Shown piece after piece: positions 17,446-24,318 of a DNA stretch of 35,356 nt. Below the pieces are notes generated by a model. It did no database searches and was not told the origin of the DNA. It was given only the letters and a program-made list of their open reading frames with translations. The stretch covers positions 1-35,356 of the forward strand of contig JAFTQR010000035.1 in assembly GCA_017462645.1 (NCBI GenBank), given 5' to 3'. This stretch comes from Acholeplasmatales bacterium. GTDB lineage: Bacteria; Bacillota_I; Bacilli_A; Acholeplasmatales; Anaeroplasmataceae. The stretch's first letter is position 1, and each line of letters begins with the position of its first letter. The translations under genes were made by a program, and so were the position numbers.

Positions 17446-17513
17446 AATGTTGATTCATAATATAATATGGGATGATTGGAGGTCCATATATAGCATATGA
17501 ATCAACATTTTTT
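17446..17513 (+). promoter_or_regulatory. Large two-tier hairpin sequestering the start of the GerE-like gene (possible attenuator/terminator)
   Basis: AATGTTGATTCATA (17446-17459) is perfectly complementary to 17496-17509, which covers the downstream ATG (17497-17499). The 36-base loop holds an inner stem, ATATGG (17465-17470) with CCATAT (17484-17489), that presents GGAGGT (17478-17483) in its loop. Six T residues (17508-17513) follow the outer stem, as in an intrinsic terminator. The structure could end ddh transcription, hide the start codon, or both. The ribosome site is about 14 bases from the ATG in linear sequence, longer than normal. The outer arm also includes AATCAA-TG-TTGATT (17442-17455), a possible protein operator. 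Confidence 0.6.
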
Positions 17514-17703
17514 AACTCCAAGAGAATTGGAAATTTTCGAATTATTAATTGATAATGAAACTACTAAAACAATATCAAACAAATTATCAATTAGTGAAAA
17601 AACGGTTAGAAATCATATATCAAATGTTATAGGTAAGCTTGGAGTTACATCACGTACTCAAGCAATTATAACTTTAATGAAAAATGGCATTATTAACGTA
17701 TAA
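17497..17703 (+). CDS. Stand-alone LuxR/GerE-type HTH regulator
   Basis: This 68-residue protein is only a LuxR_C (GerE-type) helix-turn-helix domain. It starts with LTPREL(E)IFELL and has SISEKTVRNHISNVIGKLGV as the recognition region, ending with the SRTQAI helix. The closest known layout is B. subtilis GerE (74 residues), a DNA-binding regulator with no sensory domain. It should be cytoplasmic and bind DNA as a dimer. An in-frame TAG at 17491-17493 means no earlier start exists. The ATG is buried in the long hairpin described above. The gene follows ddh with no clear promoter of its own, so expression may depend on read-through. Its terminator overlaps its last codons. Confidence 0.85.
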   Translation: MNQHFLTPRELEIFELLIDNETTKTISNKLSISEKTVRNHISNVIGKLGVTSRTQAIITLMKNGIINV

Positions 17704-17716
17704 AATGCCATTTTTA
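17680..17716 (+). terminator. Intrinsic terminator overlapping the end of the GerE-like gene
   Basis: AAAAATGGCAT (17680-17690) pairs with ATGCCATTTTT (17705-17715). The left arm lies inside the last codons of the gene. Confidence 0.88.
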
Positions 17717-17736
17717 TTTTGGATTAATAAAATTAA

Positions 17737-17765
17737 TTTACATTTGACCCCAAATGTTATATAAT
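17737..17765 (+). promoter_or_regulatory. Promoter of the RHH-like/Fic module
   Basis: TTTACA (17737-17742) and TATAAT (17760-17765) have a 17-base spacer. The spacer is occupied by a perfect inverted repeat. Confidence 0.75.
17740..17757 (+). promoter_or_regulatory. Putative operator between -35 and -10
   Basis: ACATTTG (17740-17746), ACCC and CAAATGT (17751-17757) form a perfect 7-base inverted repeat that overlaps the -35 and fills the promoter spacer. This is the expected place for an autorepressor site, and the first gene downstream looks like a ribbon-helix-helix-type protein. Confidence 0.6.
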
Positions 17766-17781
17766 ATAGTTGGGTGGTAAT

Positions 17782-18168
17782 ATGTTTAATCAACAAAAAT
17801 ATATAAACTCTTATATAAAAGATAATTATCGCACAATAAAACTAAGAATTAGAAATGATGATAAAGTATTAATTAATAAGATAAATAATGTAGATAATAT
17901 AAACAAATATATTTTAGAGTTAATAAAAAAAGATATATTAGAAAATAGAATATATAATTATATAGATAATGATATACAAATAGATTTTGAATTATCTATA
18001 ACCATGGAAGATCTAGTAAATAAAGCTGAAGAAGCAGATTTATTAGAGGATTACGGTCTTTATATGAATCTTGCTGAAGCAATAGACTCACAGGGAAAAA
18101 AGGAAGTAAATAATCATATAATTACTGAAACAGAATGGAAAAGACTAACTAGTAGGTATTGTTTATGA
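17782..18168 (+). CDS. Ribbon-helix-helix-like protein, probable antitoxin/autoregulator
   Basis: This 128-residue protein starts MFNQQKYINSYIKDNYRTIKLRIRND and continues through NKYILELIKKDI. A strand carrying alternating residues (YRTIKLRI) is followed by two helices, as in CopG/Arc-type DNA-binding proteins common on Bacillota mobile elements. The C-terminal half is acidic and ends TETEWKRLTSRYC. A TTG at 17770 is open in frame but precedes the GGGTGG ribosome site, so the ATG at 17782 is chosen. The promoter holds an operator-like repeat, and the next gene encodes a Fic protein. Together this suggests a toxin-antitoxin-like pair. The function is inferred from motif and context only. Confidence 0.6.
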   Translation: MFNQQKYINSYIKDNYRTIKLRIRNDDKVLINKINNVDNINKYILELIKKDILENRIYNYIDNDIQIDFELSITMEDLVNKAEEADLLEDYGLYMNLAEAIDSQGKKEVNNHIITETEWKRLTSRYCL

Positions 18169-18186
18169 TTGAATTAATATATTTTC

Positions 18187-18226
18187 TAGGGAACATAATG
18201 TTTTTTTAAAATAGAAATGTTCCCTA
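18187..18226 (+). repeat. 10-base inverted repeat between the RHH-like and Fic genes
   Basis: TAGGGAACAT (18187-18196) and ATGTTCCCTA (18217-18226) are perfect complements with a 20-base spacer. No U run follows the right arm, so this is not a standard terminator. It could be a second operator or an RNA hairpin setting the ratio of the two genes. Confidence 0.6.
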
Positions 18227-18243
18227 AATAAAAGGCGATATAA

Positions 18244-19181
18244 ATGGATAATAATTTTAATGAAATGCAATATTTATTAAGAAATAAAGCTGAATTACAG
18301 GCTCGCTTAAATCTAATTCCATATGAAGGAACAGTAGAAATTAAATCAATAGCTGATAAAAATATTTGTATAGAAAAAGAATAGCCAATAAAGTAAAATC
18401 TATTTATGTTGGTGTGTATTCTGAAGAATTATATAATGTTTTATTAAAACAAGTAAAAGATGCTAAAGATATAAAAAAGAAAATGAGAGAAATTGAAAAA
18501 GAACTTGCTAAATTAAATTACAGTCAAGTAGAACTATCTATTGAAGTGATTTTGAATTTAGATTTTGCTAGAGCTAATATGAAATCTTTAATTTATGATC
18601 AAGCAATATTAGAGGGCATATCAACTACATTCCCTGATATAGAAGCAATTATTGATAATGGGAAAGTTAATGATATGAGCACTGAAGATGTTATGAAAAT
18701 TATAAATTTAAAACATTCATGGGAATTTATTTTAGATAAAGATGTAGTGTTATCTCCAACAAATTATTATGTTAGTCAATACATTGCAAGGTTGATTAAT
18801 GAAGGTTTCTTTTATGAAGGTGGAAGAATAAGACAAATTCCAGTAAATATTGGAGGTTCTACATATAAACCACCACTACCGATTGAAAATGTTGTTAGAG
18901 ACAATATCAATAATATTATTATTTCATCTCTAGATGATATTGATAAAGCTATTGAGCTAACTTTGTTTATTATGAAGACGCAGGTTTTTATAGATGGTAA
19001 TAAAAGAACTGCAATTATATTTGCGAATCATTATTTGATTTCAAAAGGAAGAGGATTGTTAGTTGTGCCGTTTGATTCACTACCAGAATTTAAAAAACTA
19101 TTAATTGATTATTATGAAGATTATGATACAGATACTATTAAAAAGTTTTTGAAAGATAAGTGTTGGCGAAAAATAAATTAA
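18244..19181 (+). pseudogene. Fic-family protein interrupted by a -1 frameshift
   Basis: The ATG at 18244 opens a 46-codon frame, MDNNFNEMQYLLRNKAELQ onward, ending at TAG 18382-18384. A second frame, open from 18366 to 19181, continues with YRKRIANKVKSIYVGVYSEELY. Together they give the layout of a known Bacillota Fic family of about 310 residues, so one base appears to be missing near 18358-18368. The Fic core reads QVFIDGNKRTAIIFANHYL (HxFxDGN(G/K)R in active enzymes), with Gln at the position of the catalytic His. Fic proteins transfer AMP or other phosphate-linked groups onto target side chains, and loss of His makes standard AMPylation doubtful. The 18366 frame begins with TTG and lacks a ribosome site, so it is unlikely to be a separate gene. 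Sequencing error is the main alternative. Confidence 0.75.
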
Positions 19182-19384
19182 TAATTACACAAGTTTATTC
19201 TAAAATGTTTAATGCTAAAATAGAAGAAGTAGAAACAATGCTAGATATTGAATATTCTATTGATAAATAGTTTTACTTTTTAAAATATAGTTATTAAATT
19301 AGAGTTTATAGACTAAAAATGAAATAATATTATATTTAAACGCCTTTTTTAAGGATTATTCAATTAATACGAGGAGGAATTAGT

Positions 19385-19975
19385 ATGAAAAGATCACCTG
19401 TTTATATTGCTAAAATTTTAGTTGCAACAATCATTTCATTTATTATAATTATTTTTACTATTTTAATTATTAATTATGGTAAAAATGAATTAGGTTGGTT
19501 TGATGATTATGATGATTGGCATAAGACAGAAATTCATATGCCTGAGCCTATAGAAGGTGGGACAGTTTATTTACCAAATGAATGGTCTTTAGAATTACAA
19601 GATGATTGGCTAGTTATTATAGATGAAGATAAAAAAATAATAGGAATTCAAATTTATAAGGGATTTTCTTATTATGACGATAAAAAAGAGGAAACTATTT
19701 GGGTTGACTATGAAGAAAATCCAATATTAAATAACTATGGTTATAATGATTTAAGTTTTGATTCATATGAAGGCGGTTCAAATAATTGTGTTCTTGAAAA
19801 AAGTCAAACCTATTATAAATTGTCATTTGTGAATATGTGTAGCATAGAAAATGACCCATATAAAAATGTATCATATTCATTAGAATTCTTAATAGTAGGA
19901 AGCAATGATACTGGTATTTTAAATAAAATTAGAAGATCATATTCATGGGGTGGACATATTTCAGGAATATATTGA
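19385..19975 (+). CDS. Hypothetical membrane-anchored protein
   Basis: This 196-residue protein has one N-terminal membrane helix (about residues 9-30, KILVATIISFIIIIFTILII) and an extracellular domain of about 160 residues rich in Asp, Tyr and Trp. Its strand pattern (PNEWSLELQDDWLVIIDEDKKIIGIQIY) recalls small PsbP-like or immunity-like folds. I do not recognise the family. GAGGAGGA sits just before the ATG. The gene stands between the Fic remnant and a frameshifted immunity-like gene in a run of orphan genes. Lysine codons here are mostly AAA, unlike the AAG-rich core genes, which fits acquired DNA. Confidence 0.65.
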   Translation: MKRSPVYIAKILVATIISFIIIIFTILIINYGKNELGWFDDYDDWHKTEIHMPEPIEGGTVYLPNEWSLELQDDWLVIIDEDKKIIGIQIYKGFSYYDDKKEETIWVDYEENPILNNYGYNDLSFDSYEGGSNNCVLEKSQTYYKLSFVNMCSIENDPYKNVSYSLEFLIVGSNDTGILNKIRRSYSWGGHISGIY

Positions 19976-20065
19976 TAAATTAAGAAAAAATATATGGATA
20001 AATAACATACAAGTTATATAGAATTATATAATAGAAATTTATAGTATATTTGGTGGTGAGTGAAA

Positions 20066-20388
20066 ATGGAAATAGACCAATATTCTAAAGAGAATTTTAT
20101 GACAATGGATTCAATGCATGATTCATATGCGAAGGAAATTAAACTAGAAAATAATTGTTTAATAATAATGTATGATAAACTTGATGAGGGAGTATTAGCT
20201 ACTGATGGTAAGCCTTATTATAAAAATAAGAAATTAACTCTTAGTTTTAGTATACGAAAAGATAATCAATGATAAATATTTTAATTATAAGTATTCCGAA
20301 TTAGAAATAAGATTAGATGCTGTAAATGTAACATACATTTGGGAATAAAGTTAATTATATTTACATTGAATTTAAGATTGTCGTTTAA
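20066..20388 (+). pseudogene. Immunity-like small protein broken by two frameshifts
   Basis: The ATG at 20066 follows GGTGGTGAG at normal spacing. The frame runs for 68 codons (MEIDQYSKENFMTMDSMHDS through KKLTLSFSIR) to TGA at 20270. Reading then continues in another frame as IINDKYFNYKYSELEIRLDA and VTYIWE, and after one more shift as NKVNYIYIEFKIVV, ending TAA 20386-20388. The three pieces join into a plausible single beta-rich protein of about 105 residues, similar in style to small immunity proteins of polymorphic toxin loci (DG-PYY-KKL strands). The presence of coding-like sequence in three frames in a row supports gene decay, although no family was identified firmly. Confidence 0.55.
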
Positions 20389-20402
20389 TGAGAGGTGGTA
20401 GT

Positions 20403-20807
20403 ATGAGTACAGCTAACTTGTATAAAATAATCATACCTTCTATAATTTTGGTTTTAATGATTTGTATTATTGCCATTATAGTTATGATTAAGAAAAAAGA
20501 TAAGAGTTATTATATAATTTGTTCTTCAATTGTGTTAGTGTTTGTTGTATTGACTATTGATTGGATTCAACCATATTATTCCGACTTAACTAATAAAGAA
20601 ACTGAAGAAATTCATGGTGTGTATTTGGAAACTGCAAAACCTAGCATTTTTACTAGACCAATATTCATAAGTAGTTTTGATGAAAGGATATTACTATATG
20701 CTCCATCTTTTTCTGATTATGTAAGTGATGTCTTAGTTGAAGGCGAAGAATATATTTTTACATATTTTGTTAACACTAAAGTTATTTGTAATATTGAGAA
20801 ACTATAA
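20403..20807 (+). CDS. Hypothetical two-helix membrane protein
   Basis: This 134-residue protein has two predicted membrane helices (about residues 8-28 and 37-56) with a short KKKDK loop, then a soluble C-terminal domain of about 75 residues. The ATG at 20388 overlaps the preceding stop but lies before the ribosome site GAGAGGTGG (20390-20398), so the ATG at 20403 is used. No recognised family. It lies in a series of short orphan genes in one direction, each with its own ribosome site, which is typical of immunity or defence cargo clusters. The actual role is unknown. Confidence 0.6.
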   Translation: MSTANLYKIIIPSIILVLMICIIAIIVMIKKKDKSYYIICSSIVLVFVVLTIDWIQPYYSDLTNKETEEIHGVYLETAKPSIFTRPIFISSFDERILLYAPSFSDYVSDVLVEGEEYIFTYFVNTKVICNIEKL

Positions 20808-20846
20808 TTATAGATATTAAAAATACTGGATACATGGAGGGTTAAT

Positions 20847-21227
20847 ATGGTAAATGATTTAGAATTAAATTTTATTAATGATTTTATAGTTAAAGAAAAG
20901 AAGGATAGATTAATTCATGAGTTTTCAAATCCTAAAAAGAGAAAAAATGCTTTAATGAGGTTTTCTCATAATGTTGAAAATATTGTGAATAATAGATTCA
21001 TTCATAATAAATGTAATATTGATAATTTGATTAAATCCGTGGTTTTAACTGGAGATGTTTTACTTATATCTTTAGATAAAATAAATGGTGAAACTTGTAG
21101 CTATAAAGAAGCAATCAATCATTTAAACGAGCAATATATGCCAGTAATTATTATAGGACAAAATACTGCGATTATTAAATCTGAAAACGAAGACGAAAAA
21201 GATAATATATTAATTTTAACGAAATAA
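20847..21227 (+). CDS. Hypothetical soluble protein
   Basis: This 126-residue protein has no membrane segment. It has a charged helical N terminus (ELNFINDFIVKEKKDRLIHEF) and a KKRKNALMRFSHN segment, then alternating strands ending IIIGQNTAIIKSENEDEKDN. I recall similar short proteins of unknown function in toxin-immunity regions of Bacillota, but cannot name the family. The ribosome site GGAGGG is well placed before the ATG. It is followed after 24 bases by the first HExxH gene and may be co-transcribed with it. Confidence 0.6.
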   Translation: MVNDLELNFINDFIVKEKKDRLIHEFSNPKKRKNALMRFSHNVENIVNNRFIHNKCNIDNLIKSVVLTGDVLLISLDKINGETCSYKEAINHLNEQYMPVIIIGQNTAIIKSENEDEKDNILILTK

Positions 21228-21251
21228 TAAGTTGTATTAGGAGCTGATGAT

Positions 21252-21719
21252 ATGATTTCATGGATTGATAAAGAGTATAAGAATGAATATAAAAATTCAG
21301 CTAAAGCTTCTGGTATTAGATATAGATTTTATACTTATGAAATTGAACTTAATAAAGATACTAAATGTAATATAGAACAATTCATTTCCTTTTTAAGAAA
21401 GCATTATTACTTTCCTATTAGATTAAATATTTTGTTTTGTAATACTACATGCTTTAAACATAATATAGATAAGCATATTTATTATGGTTCATTTTATAGC
21501 ATGGATGATGAAAAAAAGAAGACTTATCCTAGAATATCAATAGCTGCTATGGTTAATAAACACAATAGTATAAATGATGTATTATTTACATTAGCGCATG
21601 AAATTACACATTATTATCAATGGTATTTTTTAGAAGAAGATAAAAGGACTAGAAGAAGCTTAGAAATAGAAGCAAATAAATGGGCTAAATATATTTTAGA
21701 TTTATACTTAAATCAGTAG
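21252..21719 (+). CDS. Small HExxH metallopeptidase-like protein A
   Basis: This 155-residue protein has the zinc-binding motif HEITHYYQ (H116, E117, H120) and a likely third ligand, E138, in ExxAN, 18 residues further on. This gluzincin-like pattern suggests a zinc peptidase or a domain derived from one. No signal peptide or membrane segment is present, so it is cytoplasmic. The segment before the motif (FISFLRKHYYFPIRLNILF, then YGSFYS) is shared with the next gene, and the two are clearly paralogues. AGGAGCTGATG provides a ribosome site. Substrate is unknown. Its place in an island with immunity-like genes allows a toxin or defence effector role, but nothing in the sequence proves it. Confidence 0.7.
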   Translation: MISWIDKEYKNEYKNSAKASGIRYRFYTYEIELNKDTKCNIEQFISFLRKHYYFPIRLNILFCNTTCFKHNIDKHIYYGSFYSMDDEKKKTYPRISIAAMVNKHNSINDVLFTLAHEITHYYQWYFLEEDKRTRRSLEIEANKWAKYILDLYLNQ

Positions 21720-21764
21720 TTAATAAATAACTAATAATATTTTATACTTATATGGAGGTAGCAT

Positions 21765-22250
21765 ATGGGTTTATGGAATAGTTTTAAAATTAAGAATAAT
21801 AATGAAATAATAAATGGAGGAATATCCTTACATTTTGAAAAAGGTATTGAAGAAGAGTTAAGAAATGAATATATTGATTTTGTAAAATGGTTAAGAAAAA
21901 AATATATATTTCCAATTCATATAAATGTATATATATTAAATTGTGAAAGAGTTAAATTACTGAACGGAAACTTAGCTTATGGAAGCTTTAGATGGTTTAA
22001 AAAAAGAACACCTATGATTAGAATCCCATCTTTGATTAATTATAATGATTACATAGGATTAACAAAAGAAGAAATTTATATTACTGTAATGTCTTCATTG
22101 ATTCATGAATTGACACATTATTATCAATATGTAAAAAAATTAGAACAAACTGATAAAAATAGTGAAAGACAAGCAGATTATTATAGATTTAGAATTATAG
22201 AGCTTTTTTATGAAGATAAAAAAATTATTAATAGGTTTGAAGCTTATTAA
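21765..22250 (+). CDS. Small HExxH metallopeptidase-like protein B
   Basis: This 161-residue paralogue of the preceding protein shares (L)RKKYIFPIHINVY, the YGSF segment and HELTHYYQ (H114, E115, H118). Its likely third zinc ligand is E134 in ERQAD. The middle differs: basic WFKKRTPMIRIP replaces a DDEKKKTYPRI stretch. Conservation of all candidate zinc ligands in both copies suggests both remain functional rather than one being decayed. ATGGAGGTAGC provides the ribosome site. A strong terminator follows and marks the end of the accessory run. Substrate and role are unknown. Confidence 0.7.
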   Translation: MGLWNSFKIKNNNEIINGGISLHFEKGIEEELRNEYIDFVKWLRKKYIFPIHINVYILNCERVKLLNGNLAYGSFRWFKKRTPMIRIPSLINYNDYIGLTKEEIYITVMSSLIHELTHYYQYVKKLEQTDKNSERQADYYRFRIIELFYEDKKIINRFEAY

Positions 22251-22265
22251 ATTATAACTTTAATT

Positions 22266-22303
22266 AAAAATAGCATTATTTTATATAAAAATGCTATTTT
22301 TTT
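22266..22303 (+). terminator. Intrinsic terminator ending the accessory island
   Basis: AAAAATAGCAT (22266-22276) pairs with ATGCTATTTTT (22291-22301), with further T. Confidence 0.88.
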
Positions 22304-22357
22304 ATCTTTTGATTTAAAAAAATTATAATTATAAATTAAATGTTATTTATTTTATTC

Positions 22358-22386
22358 TTGCTCGAAATGATAAAATACATTATAAT
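22358..22386 (+). promoter_or_regulatory. Promoter of the second riboswitch / PiT operon
   Basis: TTGCTC (22358-22363) and a perfect TATAAT (22381-22386) have a 17-base spacer. The predicted start near 22393 lies about 20 bases before the aptamer, the same geometry as the first riboswitch promoter. Confidence 0.8.
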
Positions 22387-22411
22387 AAAGATAAATATGT
22401 ATATTCATCTG

Positions 22412-22507
22412 AAAAAGGGAGTAGAAGCCATATTAACATATGGAATGTTTTCGTCAGTACAGTGTAATTAAAATACACTCGGATACATTTTGAATTTCAA
22501 GACTTTT
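22412..22507 (+). ncRNA. Second yybP-ykoY-type (Mn2+) riboswitch, divergent variant
   Basis: The order of landmarks matches the first riboswitch: AAAAAGGGAGUAG, P2 (CCATAT/ATATGG), P3 (AATGT/ACATT) enclosing UCGUCA, a GTGTA/TACAC subhairpin and UCGG, then P4 and UCAAGACUUUU closing P1. Differences are GGGAGUAGA for GGGGAGUAGC and UCGG for CCGG. The L1 GGGAGUAG and L3 GUCA elements that form the metal sites are kept. A terminator at 22499-22538 shares the P1 3' strand, as in the first copy. The downstream genes are a phosphate transporter and its partner, which is not a context I know as standard for this family. Confidence 0.8.
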
Positions 22508-22538
22508 ATCTAATAAATGATAGAAGTCTTTATTTTTT
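22499..22538 (+). terminator. Expression platform of the second riboswitch
   Basis: AAGACTTTTATC (22499-22510) pairs with GATAGAAGTCTT (22519-22530) with one G-U pair, followed by TATTTTTT. It is mutually exclusive with aptamer P1. Confidence 0.88.
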
Positions 22539-22617
22539 AGATGGATTAGATGGTAAATTTTGTCAAATATTTAAAAAGATAATATTTCCATTATATATTT
22601 AGTAAAGGAGAATAAAA

Positions 22618-23673
22618 ATGAATTTATTGGATTTTTTTAATCTATTAATAGATAAGCCGATTTTGTTAGTTGTTGTATTACTAGTATCGGCAGTTATCAT
22701 GATTAATGGATGGACTGATGCCCCTAATGCTATTGCTACATGTGTTTCAACAAGAGCAATGTCTCCTAGAGCTGCAATAATAATGGCAGTTATATTTAAT
22801 TTCTTGGGAGTATTAGTAATGACAATGATTAGTAGTAGCGTTACATCTACAATTTCTAATATGGGTAATTTTAACGGTGACTCTCACCAGCAGCTGATAG
22901 CGATATGTGCTGGTATGGTAGGAATTGTATTATGGGCGACTGGTGCGTGGTTTTTTGGTATTCCAACGAGTGAAAGTCATGCGTTAATTGCTGGTATTGC
23001 AGGTGCTGCAGTAGCGTTAAATGGATTAGATGGTTTTAGTGGAACAGGATCAGCGTGGCTTAATGTATTGTATGGTATTCTAATATCTACATTAGTAGGC
23101 TTTGGTCTTTCATTCGTAATTACAAAACTAGTACGAATGGTATTTAGAAAAGTTAATAGACAAAAAGCTAATCGTGTATTTGCGAAAGCTCAAATTTTTG
23201 GTGGTGCATCTATGGCTTTCATGCATGGCGCACAAGATGGCTTAAAATTTATGGGTGTATTTTTACTAGCTACAAGCTTTGTAGAACCTAGTGTAGTAAG
23301 TGCAAGTGGCAGCTTTAATATACCAGTTTGGTTAATGATTTATTGTTCATTAATTATGGGTCTTGGTACTTCAATTGGTGGATATAAAATCATTAAAACA
23401 GTAGGTATGGATATGGTAAAGCTTGAACAATACCAAGGATTTGTATCAGATGTTACAGCTGCAAGCTGTTTATTCTGTTCATCTTTAGCAGGTATTCCAG
23501 TTTCAACAACACATATGAAATCAACATCAATAATGGGTGTTGGTTCTGCTAAAAGATTTAAATCAGTAAATTGGAGCGTTGTTAAGGAAATGGTTATGAC
23601 ATGGGTTTTAACATTCCCAGGCTGTGGTTTATGTGGATTTTTAGTAGCAAAATTATTCTTGATGATATTTTAG
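22618..23673 (+). CDS. PiT-family inorganic phosphate transporter
   Basis: This 351-residue membrane protein has about ten helices in two inverted repeats. The PiT signatures are NGWTDAPNAIAT near residue 31 and GIPVSTTHMKSTSIMG in the second half, with MHGAQDGLKF between. PiT carriers symport phosphate, often as a neutral metal-phosphate complex with Mg2+, Ca2+, Mn2+ or Co2+, using the proton or sodium gradient. The gene is preceded by AAAGGAG and by a yybP-ykoY-type riboswitch. It is followed after 13 bases by a DUF47 partner, the usual pairing. The riboswitch suggests expression rises with Mn2+. The direction of coupling between Mn2+ and phosphate cannot be told from sequence. Confidence 0.92.
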   Translation: MNLLDFFNLLIDKPILLVVVLLVSAVIMINGWTDAPNAIATCVSTRAMSPRAAIIMAVIFNFLGVLVMTMISSSVTSTISNMGNFNGDSHQQLIAICAGMVGIVLWATGAWFFGIPTSESHALIAGIAGAAVALNGLDGFSGTGSAWLNVLYGILISTLVGFGLSFVITKLVRMVFRKVNRQKANRVFAKAQIFGGASMAFMHGAQDGLKFMGVFLLATSFVEPSVVSASGSFNIPVWLMIYCSLIMGLGTSIGGYKIIKTVGMDMVKLEQYQGFVSDVTAASCLFCSSLAGIPVSTTHMKSTSIMGVGSAKRFKSVNWSVVKEMVMTWVLTFPGCGLCGFLVAKLFLMIF

Positions 23674-23686
23674 GAGGTAATCTAAC

Positions 23687-24310
23687 ATGAAAAAGAAAGA
23701 AGTAAATTATTATTTTCAAACATTTACAAATTTATTTAATTTTACAATTGATGCTGCGAATTATTTAGAAAAGGTAGTATTAAATTTTAATGGTGGAATA
23801 ACTGATGAACAAAGAGATGAAATGCATACGATTGAGCATAATGCTGATTTATGCTTACATGAAGCATTAGCTAAATTAGCTAAGGAATTTATTACACCAA
23901 TTGAAAACTCTGACATTTTAGCTATTGTTAAAAAGATTGATGATGCAACAGATACAATTGAGGATGTATTAATTAAATTATATATTCGTAATGTTCAAAA
24001 GCTTACACCTTATGCTAAGGACTTTGTTAATATTATTAAGAGAGAATGTGAAGTATTATCTACTGTATTAACAGAATTCCCTAACTTTAAGAAATCTAGC
24101 ATTATTCGTGATAAGATAATGGAAGTATTATCTATTGAAGAAGAGGGCGATAAACTTTATATGTCTGCAATTAAGGAATTATATCAAACAGAAAATGATC
24201 CAAAAGAGCTTTATATTATGGAAGATGTAATATCTTCATTTGAAGCTTGTTGTGATATAATTGAAGAAATTGCACAAGTTATTGATGAAGCTGTAATGAA
24301 AAATATTTAA
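23687..24310 (+). CDS. DUF47 PhoU-like accessory protein of the PiT transporter
   Basis: This 207-residue, all-helical cytoplasmic protein belongs to the DUF47 family, related to PhoU and regularly encoded beside PiT carriers. Features seen are an N-terminal FQTFTNLFNFTIDAANYL helix, an acidic metal-binding-like EHNAD segment, FITPIENSDILAI and DDATDTIEDVL. PhoU-like proteins bind metal clusters through acidic motifs and modulate phosphate transport. TAGGAGGTAA overlaps the end of the PiT gene, so the two are co-transcribed under the same riboswitch. A terminator follows. Confidence 0.9.
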   Translation: MKKKEVNYYFQTFTNLFNFTIDAANYLEKVVLNFNGGITDEQRDEMHTIEHNADLCLHEALAKLAKEFITPIENSDILAIVKKIDDATDTIEDVLIKLYIRNVQKLTPYAKDFVNIIKRECEVLSTVLTEFPNFKKSSIIRDKIMEVLSIEEEGDKLYMSAIKELYQTENDPKELYIMEDVISSFEACCDIIEEIAQVIDEAVMKNI

Positions 24311-24318
24311 TAGCTAAT

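Noticed and set aside
18340-18385. Programmed -1 frameshifting in the Fic gene
   Set aside because: The junction reads GAT-AAA-AAT-ATT and lacks a proper X-XXY-YYZ slippery heptamer, with no obvious downstream pseudoknot. Mutation or sequencing error is simpler.
18366-19181. Fic frame read as an independent gene starting at TTG 18366
   Set aside because: No ribosome site precedes it, its N terminus begins mid-domain, and the missing first part is found in the frame starting at 18244. It is better treated as one frameshifted gene.
19160-19270. Short open frame after the Fic gene (MFNAKIEEVETMLDIEYSID)
   Set aside because: Only 21 codons follow its ATG at 19205 and it has no ribosome site. 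It may be a relic or chance, so it is not listed as a gene.
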